The notes under the pieces were generated by a model. The model ran no database searches. It saw only the letters and a program-made list of their open reading frames with translations, and was not told the origin of the DNA. Shown piece by piece: positions 32,909 through 44,219 of a DNA stretch of 64,000 bases. The position numbers were made by a program, and so were the translations under genes. Numbering within the stretch: the first letter of the stretch is position 1; each line of letters begins with the position of its first letter. Origin of the DNA: Beta vulgaris subsp. vulgaris (lineage: Eukaryota; Streptophyta; Magnoliopsida; Caryophyllales; Amaranthaceae); assembly GCF_026745355.1 (NCBI RefSeq), contig NC_079205.1:60440593-60504592 (forward strand), written 5' to 3'.

Positions 32909-35900
32909 ATGAACCATATTTTGTTTATGCAAGTCCAAACACCAACACCAACACCAACTATATTTTCACCCCTCTCCAAAGGTCCTGGTTACGGTCACAA
33001 AATCTTCCCTAGGCCAAATATGTCCACAGCCACCGCCACGCCCGAAACACTAAGCTCTCCGACGGTAGACAGTCGTCGTACTGCCAATTATAAACCCAAC
33101 ATCTGGAATTCTGAGTTCCTTGAGTCTCTAAAGAGGGATCAAATGGATGTGCAGGTAGTTTTCAATGTATTACTTTGGAATGTATATACTACACATAATA
33201 TTGTTACTATGTAGTAGTAGCTTTATTTGATTATACACAAGTAACATAACTTTAACACTTAGTTACTCTATACTACTATACTAGCTAGAATTCTTTATTT
33301 ACTTTCTCCGTTCAATTTACTCGTGACACTCTTAAAATTACGGACTCCTAGACAATTTTTAGAGAGGAGATAAAGAGAAAGAAAAGGGTCTCATGTGATA
33401 GGAGAGAGATAGAGAGATGTTATTACCCAAAATGAAAGTATCACAACTAAATTGAAATTTCCTAAAATAAAAAGTGTCACAACTAAATTGAAACGGAGAA
33501 AGTATGATTTTATTACTAGATCACGATTTTCCTAAGCGTGATGTGGACTAGCTCAAATAGCAAGTATAGTTACCATGGTTTTACTTGTATGAGCTGTATC
33601 TAATCTAGGATGCAAAAGCCTTGAAATATTTTACATCGACTTAAATGACCACATAAACTCCACAGGAGTTATGCTTCCTTCGTTTTTTAATGAGTGACAT
33701 GTTTTTCTTTTAGGTAAGGTAAATGTTACAATAAGTAACACATTGCTTAAAGTGGTAAGATATATTTCTCATTTATTACATCTTTGCTACCATTTAATTA
33801 TTTTACCTACTTACCTTATCCAATACTTAATTTTAATTGGTTAAACAAGTGGTCTCAATAATTATCAAAAAAAAAAAAAAAAAAAAAAAAACAAGTGGTC
33901 TCAATTTTCTTTTTCTAGCAGACTTTTAGGTATTGCCCATTTTCTCTGTGTGTCATTTATTAAACAACGGAGGAAGTATTAGAAAAAAAATTTAGAATAT
34001 GTATGTTTCAAAATGGACATTTTATACACTTGTTTTTTGAGCTTATTCCTTAACTTTATATTATGTAGGACAAGTATGAGAAAATAGATAAAGAAACACT
34101 AAGTTTTGAGGTGAAGAATATGATGGCTGATGAAGATTTGGAACTCATGGTGGTTTTCCAGCTAATTGATAGCATCCAAAGATTAGGTCTTGGAATTGAT
34201 TTTGACAGTGATATTAAGAGGTCACTAAGAAGAATTGCATGCAACTTTGGTGATTTGAAACTGCATCTCCATGCTACTGCTCTTGGGTTCAGACTTCTTA
34301 GGCAAAATGGAAATATGGTTTCTCAAGGTATTTCCTTTCTTAGCTTGAAACACAATAATAAATAGTTAATATTATTGCCTCAAAATAAAACTATTAAAAA
34401 GTAAGTTTTTCACACGGACTCCACAACTTTAATTTGTCTGTTAAGTTCGAACGGCTGACATATCCATTCATCACACAATTAACGATATTCGGGAATTAGG
34501 CAGAGGATTCCTTGGGTGCAACGTTACAAAAGGTTCACATGGAGAATGTTCACTTAGCTCATGAGCTCGCAAATGCCATCTGAATGGCTTCCCCTTCCTT
34601 TTATACCTTTTAGTTTTTATGGTTGTAAATTTTCGCAACGTCAAAAGAAAAATATCCTTAAATGTTGGGGTTGTTTATCCCAAATCTCACAGCAAAAAAA
34701 GAATTTCTTTAAATAAGAAAAGAATAGTTTTTTTATAAATGAGAACATACTCCATTAGTATGAGGTCTATTGAAAAGTATATAACGACTTTTAATTTGCA
34801 ACACATACATGCATGTCTTGGGGTCCATAATAAGAAGGCTCCAATCTTGTCTTGGACCTTGATCATGTCAAATCACAAATGCACATCATTATTGGCGATG
34901 TCATAAATTTATTTTTTCTTTTATTTATGTTTATTTATTCCTTCACATATACTCATCAATAAATCCTCTAGTTTCACATACTAAAATTACTTCATATACG
35001 AAAAACAAAAAAACTTAATTGAGCAGGTGAAAAATGATACTCCCTCCGTTTCATTTTAATTTACACACTTACACTTTTCACGCATGCCAATGTAAAACTT
35101 TAAGGACATATATCTTTAGTTTTGTAATTGTAAAAATTATAAAAAGTACATATTAATAAAATACATACTAAGGCGAATCTAACAAGATCTCACATGACTA
35201 TGTTTTTATTCACGTATAAATCACAAACGAGGGTCAAAGTCCAATTCGTGAATAGTGTAAAATGTCAAAGTGTGTAGATTAATATGAAACGGATGGAGTA
35301 TATCTCTAATACACAACATGAATATGATCATCGTAGAGTTGACTACAATCAATATCTACCTGCAAAAATGCAAAGCCATCCAAAATACCTTCCCACGTCA
35401 AGTTAGGAGTGGTGGAATACGAGTTTGTCTTTAGGAGGCAAAATAGTAATTGTTTCGATTGTAATAATTAGGTCTTTTCTCTATATCTATGTTTTTCAAA
35501 TTTATACCATAATTCTAGATGTCATATGGATAATTATTAATAATATTACTTTTCCCCATAGAAAAAAGTTTATAAGTAGTGGTCTGAGTTGATTATTCAT
35601 TAAGTAGAAGTACCAATGTTGTCAATTCTCTTAGAAGAAAAGTATCCATGTTCAATAATTATCAAGAATTAACGACTTTATCCCTTCAAAAAAAAAAAAA
35701 AAAAAGAATTAACGACTTTACCTCTATTTGGAGAAGTATTTTAGTTACCTTAAATGATAAATTGTTAACAAATTTTAGGTGCTAAAATCATTCCTAGTGT
35801 TATTGGAGAGTACGTAAAATAATATTTCAGGTGGTTAAAATGACATAAATGATAAGTTAAAATTTTAACCTTTACAAAATAAGGTGAGTAAAATTTTGGA

Positions 35901-38900
35901 AAAGTCTTTTTAAAATTTTAATATTAGCTAATTTTGCCAAACTAATTTATCAGCTTAAGCAACTAATTTTGCCAAACAGTCAAGTTAATTAGATACCTTA
36001 TCAATTTCATCATCTTATCAGTTTTAGTTAACTTATAAGTTTTAGTTTATTCACCCTAGATATACGGTATATACCATATATATATATCTTATTAAGGAAT
36101 CATTCCAAAAAATTTGTGTTTATAGTAGGCCTTTTATTCTAATTTATATGGTAACGAGCCACTTGTTGGTTTACTTTTCGCTAAAGTAATTGTGCATTTA
36201 GCCAATACAATTATGATTTTGTTAATTTCCTTGGATGTATGTTTTTGGCTTTCTTATACTTCACAGATGTATTTAAGCAATTTATGAGTGAAGAGGGCAA
36301 GTTCAAGCTTTCATTATGCAATGACATCGATGGGATGATAAGTTTGTATGAAGCTTCATACGTTGCATACGAAGAAGAGCATCTTTTAGAGGAAGCCAAA
36401 GCTTTCACTTCAAAGCATTTAGCTCATCTTTGCTTAAATGAGCACAAACTCATTGCAAATCAAGTGAATCGCACATTAGACCTTCCATTACGATACAGAA
36501 TGCCAAGACTCGAAGCTAGACACTACATCGAGGCATCCTCTACCAAGAACGATTCTAACACAAAAGTTGTGGCATTGTGTGAACTTGCTAAGCTCGACTT
36601 TAATATGACACAATTGATCTATCAAGAGGACCTCCAAGATATGACAAGGTAGTACTCCCTCTGTTTTTTTTTTTTTTTTACCTTTCTCACTTTCCTTTGC
36701 GCATCTCTCAATGCGCATCTTTGTAGGGTGGTAAAAACTGACCCAACCTGATAACCCGACCTGAAAATTCCGAGTTTGGGTTGAGATTTTCGACCTGAAA
36801 AAATGGGTCGACCCAACCTAACCTGAAAATATAATGGGTTAGGTTCAGGTTGACCTTTTAAACCTAAAAATAACCCGAAATTGCCTGATTTAAAAATAAC
36901 TTATTATGTTAGGTTAGCCCTTAGCCGGTTAACGTTATAATATTGGGCCAAGCCCAACTCACTTTAACCTGAAAATTCCGGCTTTGAATGTTGAAACTTA
37001 AACATGTTACATGTACATTACTTTTCTGAATTAATTTGGCAGTTTTTTGATCATTGGATATTTAGATTTTTATTTCAGGTCATTTTGGGTTGATTTCAGG
37101 TCAACTCGAAAAATATAAGGTCGTGTTTAGGTTGAGGTTTTCAACCTGAAATATAAATAAGGTCGGGTTGGGGTCAAGGGTAAGTAACCTGAAATACAAA
37201 TCAGGTCAACCTGAAACTGACCCAACCCAACCTGATTATCAGCCCTACATCTTTGAACTTAGATATCTTTCATTATATATTAGTAAAAATTATAACGACT
37301 GAATATTAATAATGTAATAATTGAGAAGAATCAAATAAGTTCCCACATACATGACTATATTTTTTTTTTATAAATTGAAATTTTGAGAAGATTCTCTGTA
37401 ATTATGAACAGTGTCAAGATTATAAGTGAGAACAATAAAAAAAACAAGAGTACAGGTTAATCTGCATTTTATGATAATTTTCTTAGAAGTATATAATTAA
37501 CATGCATCATCTAATATGAAATTGTAATATGTAACGTTGTATCTCAACTTCTAAGTATACTATAGGCTTGTTCAAATAACTAAAATTACTTTGAATTTGA
37601 AGGTGGTGGAAGGAGCTAGGTTTATCAAATAAGTTGAGCTTTGCAAGGGACAGACTTATGGAATGTTTCTTTTGGGGCACTGGCACAACACCTAGAGCTG
37701 AACTTAGCTACTGCCGCAAAGCATTAACCAAAGTTTGCAAATTCATTACTATTATTGATGACATCTATGATGTTTATGGTCACATGCATGAGCTAGAACT
37801 TTTCACCAATGCCGTCGAGAGGTTTGTGACATAACATGCATGAGCTAGAACTTCGTACATGTCTCTTTTAATTTGTATCATAACAATGCATATCAATCGA
37901 GCTAGATGCTTCCGTTAAAGTTTAGGTTCATTCGTTATCGTTTTCTATTTTCAGTCTTCAGTTTTTTGGAAATTAAAAATTAAAAAATAGCAAATCAGAA
38001 AAAGTGGTTTTCACTATTTAGTTGTCAGTTTCCAGAATTATCATGTTTCCAATAAATTTGACTTATTTTTTATTCATTGTAGTACATACATCATATGAGT
38101 TTGAAAAATAAAAAACCAAAAACAGAAAACCACAGTAATACCGAACGGTCTCTAGCTAATCGATTATATTGCTATGATTTTGTGCAGATGGGATGTTAAT
38201 GTTGTTGACGATCTTCCATACTACATGAAATTAACCTTCCTTGCTTTATACAACACTGTTAACGAGATAGGGTATGAAGTTCTCAAGCAAAAGGGTTACA
38301 ATTGCGTTCCTTTCCTTAAAAAGGCGGTAAGCATGTTGCATCTATAAGTCGATTTCTACTTCTCTTTGCCAATGGAACAAGCTATGTACTTAAGATAATT
38401 TCGTTAATTCATAGTTAGGCTTTGTTTGATAGTGCGTAAAACATTTTCCCATAAAACTATTTTCCTCTATTTTCAGTTTTACATTGTTTGGTTGATAAAA
38501 GAGTGTAAAATAATTTTTCCTTGGGTAGAATTACTCTCCCGAGGATGGAAAACCATTTTCCTTTCAAAATAAAGGGAAAATTGTTTTCCTTGTCTTTCTT
38601 GTACACTCTTCTTACTTTCTCTTTCATTTACTTTCATTTCATCATTTTTCTTACATGAAATCAAACAAAAGAAAACTAATTTTGGAATTGTATTTTCTAT
38701 TGTAAATTGTTTTCCATGAAAATCATTTTACATTAAAAATGTTTTACGCCCTACCAAACAGATCAGCCTTAATGTGTACTAAAGGCGACTAAATTGGACG
38801 ATTAATGTAGTGGGAAGATGTGCTGAAATCATTTTTGGTAGAAGCTAAGTGGTGCCACTATAAACAAACTCCAACATTTGAGGAATACATCAACAATGGA

Positions 38901-39734
38901 TGGGTTTCAGCCTCAGGGGTTGTTGCATTGACGCATGCATTTTTTTTTGTAAGCCAAGATATTACACCTGAGGCTCTTGATTGCTTTAAAAACAACCATG
39001 ACATTTTACGTTTGCCTTCCATGGTCTTCCGTTTATCCAATGATCTTGCCACTTACGAGGTACTTTTACACATACATTACAAGCGAAGTGTGTCATATAT
39101 ACTACTCCCTCCGTCCCATATTAGTTGCTACATTTTGACCGTAGGCATCCATTATTCACGTCATAACTTTAACTATCTTTTACTCCATATACATAAGAGA
39201 AAACATAGTCATATTAAATCTTATTTGATTCGTCACAATTTGTATTTTCCAAATATATAATTTTTTCATGTATGTAACTCAAGATATTGGTGTTTGAAGT
39301 TGCATCTCGTAAACTGTGAAAAAGCAAATGTAGCAACTAATTTGGGACGGAGGTCGGAGGGAGTACTTGTATAAGTTATTAACACCACCAAAGAAACTAC
39401 CACTATTATTGCTAAGTTGTTTGATTGCTTGAATTTGGTGTAGGATGAAATTGAAAGAGGAGAAACAGCAAATGCAATATCTTGTTATGCAAAGAAAGCA
39501 GGTGTATCACTCGAAGATTCACGTGAACACATAAGCAAGATGATCGATGAGAGTTGGAAAAGGCTCAATGAAATTCAAGTTGATAATAAAACTCCCTTTT
39601 CAGATGATTTTATAGAAACTGCCTTAAACCTGGCTCGCACATCTCAATGTGCGTATCAACAAGGAGATGGTCATGGATCACCAGAACTTATTAAGAAACA
39701 TATCCTTTCAATATTTGTTGATCCCATCAAATAA
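32909..39734 (+). CDS. TPS-b-type terpene synthase (complete, 7 exons)
   Basis: Exons 32909-33154, 34069-34327, 36267-36648, 37603-37821, 38188-38326, 38811-39059, 39444-39734; all GT/AG, frame continuous, 594 residues. Residues 56-66 are the RR(X)8W motif, the hallmark of TPS-b monoterpene synthases. Residues 1-55 are a plausible plastid transit peptide, though low in serine. 'RDR' is at 311-313 and the metal-binding 'DDIYD' at 348-352. NSE/DTE is intact across the exon 6/7 junction (N492, D493, T496, E500). The seven-exon layout is standard for angiosperm TPS-a/b. It likely ionises a prenyl diphosphate (GPP if plastidial) to a monoterpene; product cannot be read from sequence. Introns hold many MITEs and short retroposed tails. 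The next downstream ATG (33020) would still retain RR(X)8W but little transit peptide. The gene appears functional. Confidence 0.92.
33302..33502. mobile_element. Stowaway-type MITE in TPS intron 1
   Basis: Inverted ends 'CTTTCTCCGTTCAATTTACT' and its complement at the right, flanked by TA. The interior ('cggactcctagacaattttt', 'aaaagggtctcatgt') is shared with the element at 43492-43689. Confidence 0.75.
33672..33976. mobile_element. Stowaway-type MITE with a nested retroposed tail
   Basis: Ends 'cttccttcgttttttaatga' and 'cattta..aacggaggaag' are inverted, with TA on either side. The right half contains the poly(A) insertion described at 33860-33890. Confidence 0.6.
33860..33890. mobile_element. 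Minimal poly(A) retroposed tail with 15-bp target duplication
   Basis: The insert is 'aattatc' plus about 24 A, bounded by perfect direct repeats 'acaagtggtctcaat' at 33845-33859 and 33891-33905. That is the footprint of target-primed reverse transcription (LINE or SINE machinery) that copied almost nothing but the tail. Confidence 0.7.
35040..35298. mobile_element. Stowaway-type MITE in TPS intron 2
   Basis: 259 bp; inverted ends 'CTCCCTCCGTTTCATTTTAA' and complement (one mismatch, 'ggatggag'), flanked by TA at 35038-35039 and 35299-35300. The interior shares 'gtgaatagtgtaaaa' with the element at 50254. Confidence 0.8.
35681..35703. mobile_element. Second minimal poly(A) retroposed tail, 17-bp target duplication
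   Basis: The insert is 'tcccttc' plus about 16 A, bounded by perfect repeats 'aagaattaacgacttta' at 35664-35680 and 35704-35720. Same architecture as the insertion at 33860, in the next intron of the same gene. Confidence 0.7.
36724..37247. mobile_element. hAT-type non-autonomous element in TPS intron 3
   Basis: 524 bp with a perfect 8-bp target duplication 'catctttg' (36716-36723 and 37248-37255) and short inverted ends TAGGG..GGTAA / TAGGG..GATAA. The interior is packed with 'gacccaacctgaaa' and its complement, subterminal repeats of the kind hAT transposases bind. No transposase coding. Confidence 0.85.
38418..38768. mobile_element. Tourist-like (PIF/Harbinger) MITE in TPS intron 5
   Basis: Flanked by TTA (38415-38417 and 38769-38771). 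Inverted ends start GGCT..TGTTTG and share 'GCGTAAAACATTTT' about 20 nt inside each terminus. Foldback structure with no ORF. Confidence 0.75.
39105..39363. mobile_element. Stowaway-type MITE in TPS intron 6
   Basis: 259 bp, inverted ends CTCCCTCCGTCCCA / TGGGACGGAG..GGGAG with a 'gtcggag' duplication in the right arm, flanked by TA. The subterminal 'ttagttgctacatttt' is matched by 'aaaatgtagcaactaa'-like sequence on the right. Confidence 0.8.
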
Positions 39735-40740
39735 TTAAATTAACCGAATAGTCAATTTTTTGAACTGAAAACTGGATCGATTTGTATTTGATTTGGACAA
39801 GTTCTTAAACACACCTAATACTACACAAATCCTAGAGGTAAGTGTTAGGGGTAGAAATATTTGCAATTGATACCACTTGGAATAACTTCTCCAATAATAA
39901 TATGTATATATTGGACTAAAATAAGAAATTGTGATATTTTATTTTGAATTTTTTGTAAAAAAAAAAAGGTTAAAGAATCAAGTTTACTAGAATTGTGTTT
40001 TCAATCCTAAGTATTTTGTCAAAAGATATGAATATGAAATTCAGACTATATAAAAGGAGCTGCATATGAAATTCAAAAAATAAATTATCTACATCTTTAA
40101 TTATATATTAGTAAAAATTATGAAAATATGATATTCTTAAAAAGTACTATAATTTTTCTTTTATATTGAGAAGTATATAGAAGATAATTAATATTTATGA
40201 AAATGCCAAATTTTTTTTGATCTATATGAACCACGAAGGCGGTACAAAGTACAAAGAAGGGAGGTCACGGCACCTCAATCTTAACCACTAGGCCAAGATA
40301 CAATATCACATTTTTTAACCTGTACACTCGTGCTGGGGAACAGACGAGTGCACTCTCCCTCCTCCAACTCCACGATCTCTAAATCACAGGCACTGAAGTT
40401 TGTAGTTCTCTTGCACTCCATAAGTATTTCTAGTAGAGATTAAACTTACACAAGTAGACGAATAGCAACAAACATAGCCTAATAAGAGTGTGATAATCAA
40501 CTCTTGCCAAGCCAAAACAACATATCATTATTGATTTGTTAAATGACATTCTATCATTAAAATTAACTATGATACTGCAGACATCAGTAGATATCAGTCA
40601 GCCTCTAACACATCAATATATGAAAAAACACATCAGGGAGGATATCTACCACAATCTTCATCCCTTGAAAAAAAAAATGACAGGAAAAGAATAGTAACCA
40701 AACTCTATAACTACCCATTCTTACCCTGGATACATAGATG
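39735..40740. other. TPS-ZRK convergent intergenic region
   Basis: 3' ends of the terpene synthase (+) and the first pseudokinase (-) face each other. No gene. Around 40220-40310 a fragment with 'tcttaaccactaggccaaga' resembles the end of the 497-bp repeat unit and common plant retroelement debris. Confidence 0.4.
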
Positions 40741-41802
40741 TTACTTGTGTTTCATTAACTGAGGTATATTCAATTGAGCTCGCATCTGCCGAAGCTGCAC
40801 AACGATTTCAATCATAGTTGGTCTCTCAGCCCCTTTCTTTGCCACACATGTCAATGCAATCTGTGCAAACTGTTGAATCTCATGCCTACTTGCTTGCTCC
40901 AAGACCTCGCTATCTATCATCTTTATCATGTCATTTTTCTCCACAGCTGAAACAAACACATCAACCAAGTCTCTCCCACCTCTAAGCATCCTAATGGGAT
41001 TCCTCCCAGTTAACAACTCCAGCATCAAAACCCCAAAGCTATATACATCACACTTATCTGTCAAAACTTGAGTTTGGATATACTCGGGATCAACATATCC
41101 TGGAGTTCCTTGAACAGGCCATCTTTGGGAAGTATCCCCTGGAGTAATGGACACTGAGTAGCCAAAGTTTGCTAACTTGGCATGGAACAAATTATCAAGA
41201 AGTACACTTAAAGAGTGAACTCCCCTGTGCACTACTGGCTTTCGCAAGGCATTATGCATATAAGATAGCGCATATGCTGTATCGGTGGCAACCCTCAAAC
41301 GATCAGCCCACTTTATACGACTGCTAGATGCAATGTCACCATGTAAGTGCTCAGAGAGGTTTCCATTTGGTAACACTTCATACATAAGCATCGGTACGCA
41401 AGTCTCGAGGCAACAACCATAGAGTTTAACCATATTGTCATGACTCATAACTATTGCAATCGAGGCTTCAGTTAAGTTGCGATCAATCATAGTAGGATTT
41501 GGCTCTCGCTGTAATGGGACTCCAACAACTACTTCACGATCTCCAATGGTTGCTTTGTAGACGTTTCTATGAGTACTACTGCCTACCAGAAGATCAGGAT
41601 CAAACTGGTTCGTAGCCTTCCTGACATCCTTGTGTGAGAAAACTTTCAGCTGCCCTGGTCCTATATCTAGGCCTTGGCTCAAAGCCAGTTGTTTTTCCAG
41701 CAAAATACCTCCATTCTTAAAGAAATACTCCTTCCTCGGATCAAACTTCGGCTTTCTATGATTCTTATTTTCCATCTTGTTTCTTCTTTGAGCTTGATCC
41801 AT
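40741..41802 (-). CDS. ZRK-like pseudokinase 1
   Basis: Intronless, 353 residues. Layout: short basic N-terminus, '[15 protein letters not shown]' (30-44), then a kinase fold. The glycine loop is degenerate ('VGSSTHRNVY'), the ATP lysine is Gly (G94 in 'VVVG'), HRD is HRG (192-194) and DFG is NFG (212-214), so it cannot be a normal kinase. The alphaC glutamate ('LTEAS'), 'LYGCCLE', 'GTPGYVDPEY' and '[16 protein letters not shown]' remain. This is the pattern of ZED1/RKS1-related (ZRK, RLCK-XII) pseudokinases, which in Arabidopsis pair the NLR ZAR1 with effector-modified kinases. Unlike its three intact neighbours it begins M-D rather than M-G, so it lacks the myristoylation glycine. Family call is by motif; a WAK-derived pseudokinase is the alternative name. 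Confidence 0.82.
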   Translation of the reverse strand: MDQAQRRNKMENKNHRKPKFDPRKEYFFKNGGILLEKQLALSQGLDIGPGQLKVFSHKDVRKATNQFDPDLLVGSSTHRNVYKATIGDREVVVGVPLQREPNPTMIDRNLTEASIAIVMSHDNMVKLYGCCLETCVPMLMYEVLPNGNLSEHLHGDIASSSRIKWADRLRVATDTAYALSYMHNALRKPVVHRGVHSLSVLLDNLFHAKLANFGYSVSITPGDTSQRWPVQGTPGYVDPEYIQTQVLTDKCDVYSFGVLMLELLTGRNPIRMLRGGRDLVDVFVSAVEKNDMIKMIDSEVLEQASRHEIQQFAQIALTCVAKKGAERPTMIEIVVQLRQMRAQLNIPQLMKHK

Positions 41803-43491
41803 CTATTAGGGCCTTGTTTTGGACTATATTTTTTGCTGAACCTAGCACAAAATATCGCCAAAGGAGCAAGTTTTGTTTAGCACAATAGACAGATATGTGA
41901 CATTATTCCCAATCTATTTTGCTCGGACTCTTCATTTCACCTCAAGTACTCGTGTCAGATCCTCGACACTCGGACATGGCTGAGAGCCTGAGACACTTGA
42001 ACACTTTGTTTTGAGCTAAAAAATAGAAAAAATTCCAAAAAATAGCCGAGTCAGACACTTGGGCACGTACACGTGTTGGATAATTGAAGAGACCTCGCTT
42101 TGATACTCACACAGAAAAATGGACAACTTAGTTGTTTCACTTCACTTAGATTCTAATTTGTTAGCAGTATATTTTGATCAGCATATATGACTGATACAGC
42201 ATATTAGAGTATATGACTGAACACAACATATTCTACAAGACTGCAACTGAATAATAAAACAAATGACAGGAGATTGATACATATGTACTAGATAGACTAC
42301 CCACTAAAATAGACGATTAAAAAATAATTAATTATGTGATTACCCAGTGGCTAGACAGAATTTTCCACAAATTATTTACTGGTCCAAACAGGACCAGCCC
42401 TCATGAGCTAACTAGCTAAGGGATAAGAAGGGAATTTATACCCAGAAGCAAATATCCACACAAATACCCCAAATATGAGGATGATGAGAATCGAACTCCC
42501 CAGCTCAAGATTGGGAGGTGGGAGCTCGGAGCTCCAACCATTAGAAACCCACATGATTCTCTAGTCACAATTCAATTGAATAAAGCATAAATACAGTTAG
42601 AAATTTAGAATTGATAATATTTTAAAAATAAAAATAAAATTACTGGAAATAATTAATTGGAAAAATTAAAGTTGCCCAAAAGTAAAACATACCGGAATAA
42701 GTGAGTATGAAACACAAAATTGTTCACCTCCACCGTTTCGCTTTACTAGAATTCAAGTTTCAGGCTTTGAAACGTCTAATATAGACGGCGGAAAGACGTT
42801 TCGAAATACCCTGTACTCCTGTACTACACAGAGAGGTAAAATGATCGAATATGTCACCAACTATGAATCTCTCACTCACTCATCTCTTTAAAAGATTCAA
42901 ACTTTGGGTTACTTTTTTTTAAAATTGATTAGAAATTGTCACCAAATGGGAGTACAATTTTATTGACCTTTTGGATTTTTTTTGTTTTTTAGATAAGAAA
43001 AAAAGTTTTGGGAACTCTCATGTGTCACCCTCTTTGTATCTACCTTCTAATGAAATTACTTAAAAGATGATGATATGTCTCTTTCACAAATTATTAGAAT
43101 AGGCGGTTGAATTTTAACGTAAATTAGACAAATTTAATACTGAATTTTTTCTAACAAGTCTATTTTATTTCACTCTAACCCAACACTATTCTGGTGATCC
43201 ATTCTCTTTTCCTTTCTTTATTTTTTTGATTCTCGATCTACACAATTAGTGGGGTCATTCTAGAAACTGGAAAAAAAAGTTAAACTAATAAGGAACAATC
43301 TAAAAACGAAAGTGGGTATAAAAAAAATCAGGGAGCTCCCATCTACCACCTACTGTAGTAGACTTTAGATTGATGAGGTGACAAAACTAGAAGAGAGTAT
43401 GGCACAAGATGAAACATTAATTTGGAGTTATAATTTACCCCTTATTCAACTATTTTCCTAGTTGTTCTTAGCTAGTTACTACTTCTTCCGT
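41803..43491. other. Upstream region of ZRK-like 1
   Basis: No gene. 41803-41870 is a leader-like stretch also recognisable upstream of ZRK-like 2 ('ttgttttgg', 'ctgaacctag'). About 41935-42100 is a relative of the element at 971-1162 ('gatcctcgacactcggacatg'). 42330-42560 may be a SINE on the minus strand (listed). Confidence 0.45.
42340..42560 (-). mobile_element. Candidate tRNA-derived SINE
   Basis: On the minus strand an A-box-like 'tttctaatggttgg' is followed about 35 nt later by a B-box-like 'ggagttcgattctc'. This is the promoter pair of tRNA-derived SINEs. Tail and target duplication were not resolved, so this is tentative. Confidence 0.3.
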
Positions 43492-43689
43492 TTTATATTA
43501 CTTGCTACACTTCTCAATTCACGGACTCCTAGACAATTTTTGGAGAAGAGAGAGGTAGAGAGTAAAAAGAAAAGGGTCTCATGTAGGAGGAGAGAGATAG
43601 AGAGAGTTTATTGCCCAAAAAAGAAGTGTAGCAAGTAATGTGAAACTTCCGTAATGAAAAGTGTAGCGAGTATTTTGAAACTGAGGAAG
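43492..43689. mobile_element. Stowaway-type MITE between ZRK-like 1 and 2
   Basis: 198 bp, inverted ends CTTCTTCCGTTTTATATTAC / GAGGAAG with TA on both sides. The interior matches the element at 33302-33502 ('acggactcctagacaatttt', 'gaaaagggtctcatgt'). Confidence 0.75.
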
Positions 43690-44219
43690 TAGTTAGCTCT
43701 GATCTTTGCACCTACAAGACATGTGATATTGCTAGTAGTTCTACACTTCTACCACCAGAAAAACTATAGCCCACCACAGCCAGCCATCAGAATAGATAAT
43801 GGTCTTGTGGTCTTAACTTCTGAGATAGATTTTCAGTGATTTATTGATCTGCACTATCACACACACCTCTGTCAAGAAGAAACAACCCAGCTCCATGGAA
43901 CTTCAATGCCAATTAAGTAATTCAGAATGGAGCTGATGAAGTTAATCAGATATCCAGAATCAAATATTTTTCTTACTTATTTCTAAAAAAAAGTTCTTTT
44001 TTCATGTAGAGTCTTACACCTATGCCAAATACAGTCTTACACCTATAGTAAATACATATCATTTATGTATGTCTTATCAAATTAACATTGGCTAAGAAGA
44101 CAATTCTTGATACTCAAACTAATTTGTAACCTGTTTGTTGTATTTTGCTATGTGCCTTGCACTTCTGGGTCTTTCTTTCTGAGCTTGAACCAGACACGAG
44201 AAGCATTACGATTTCCACA

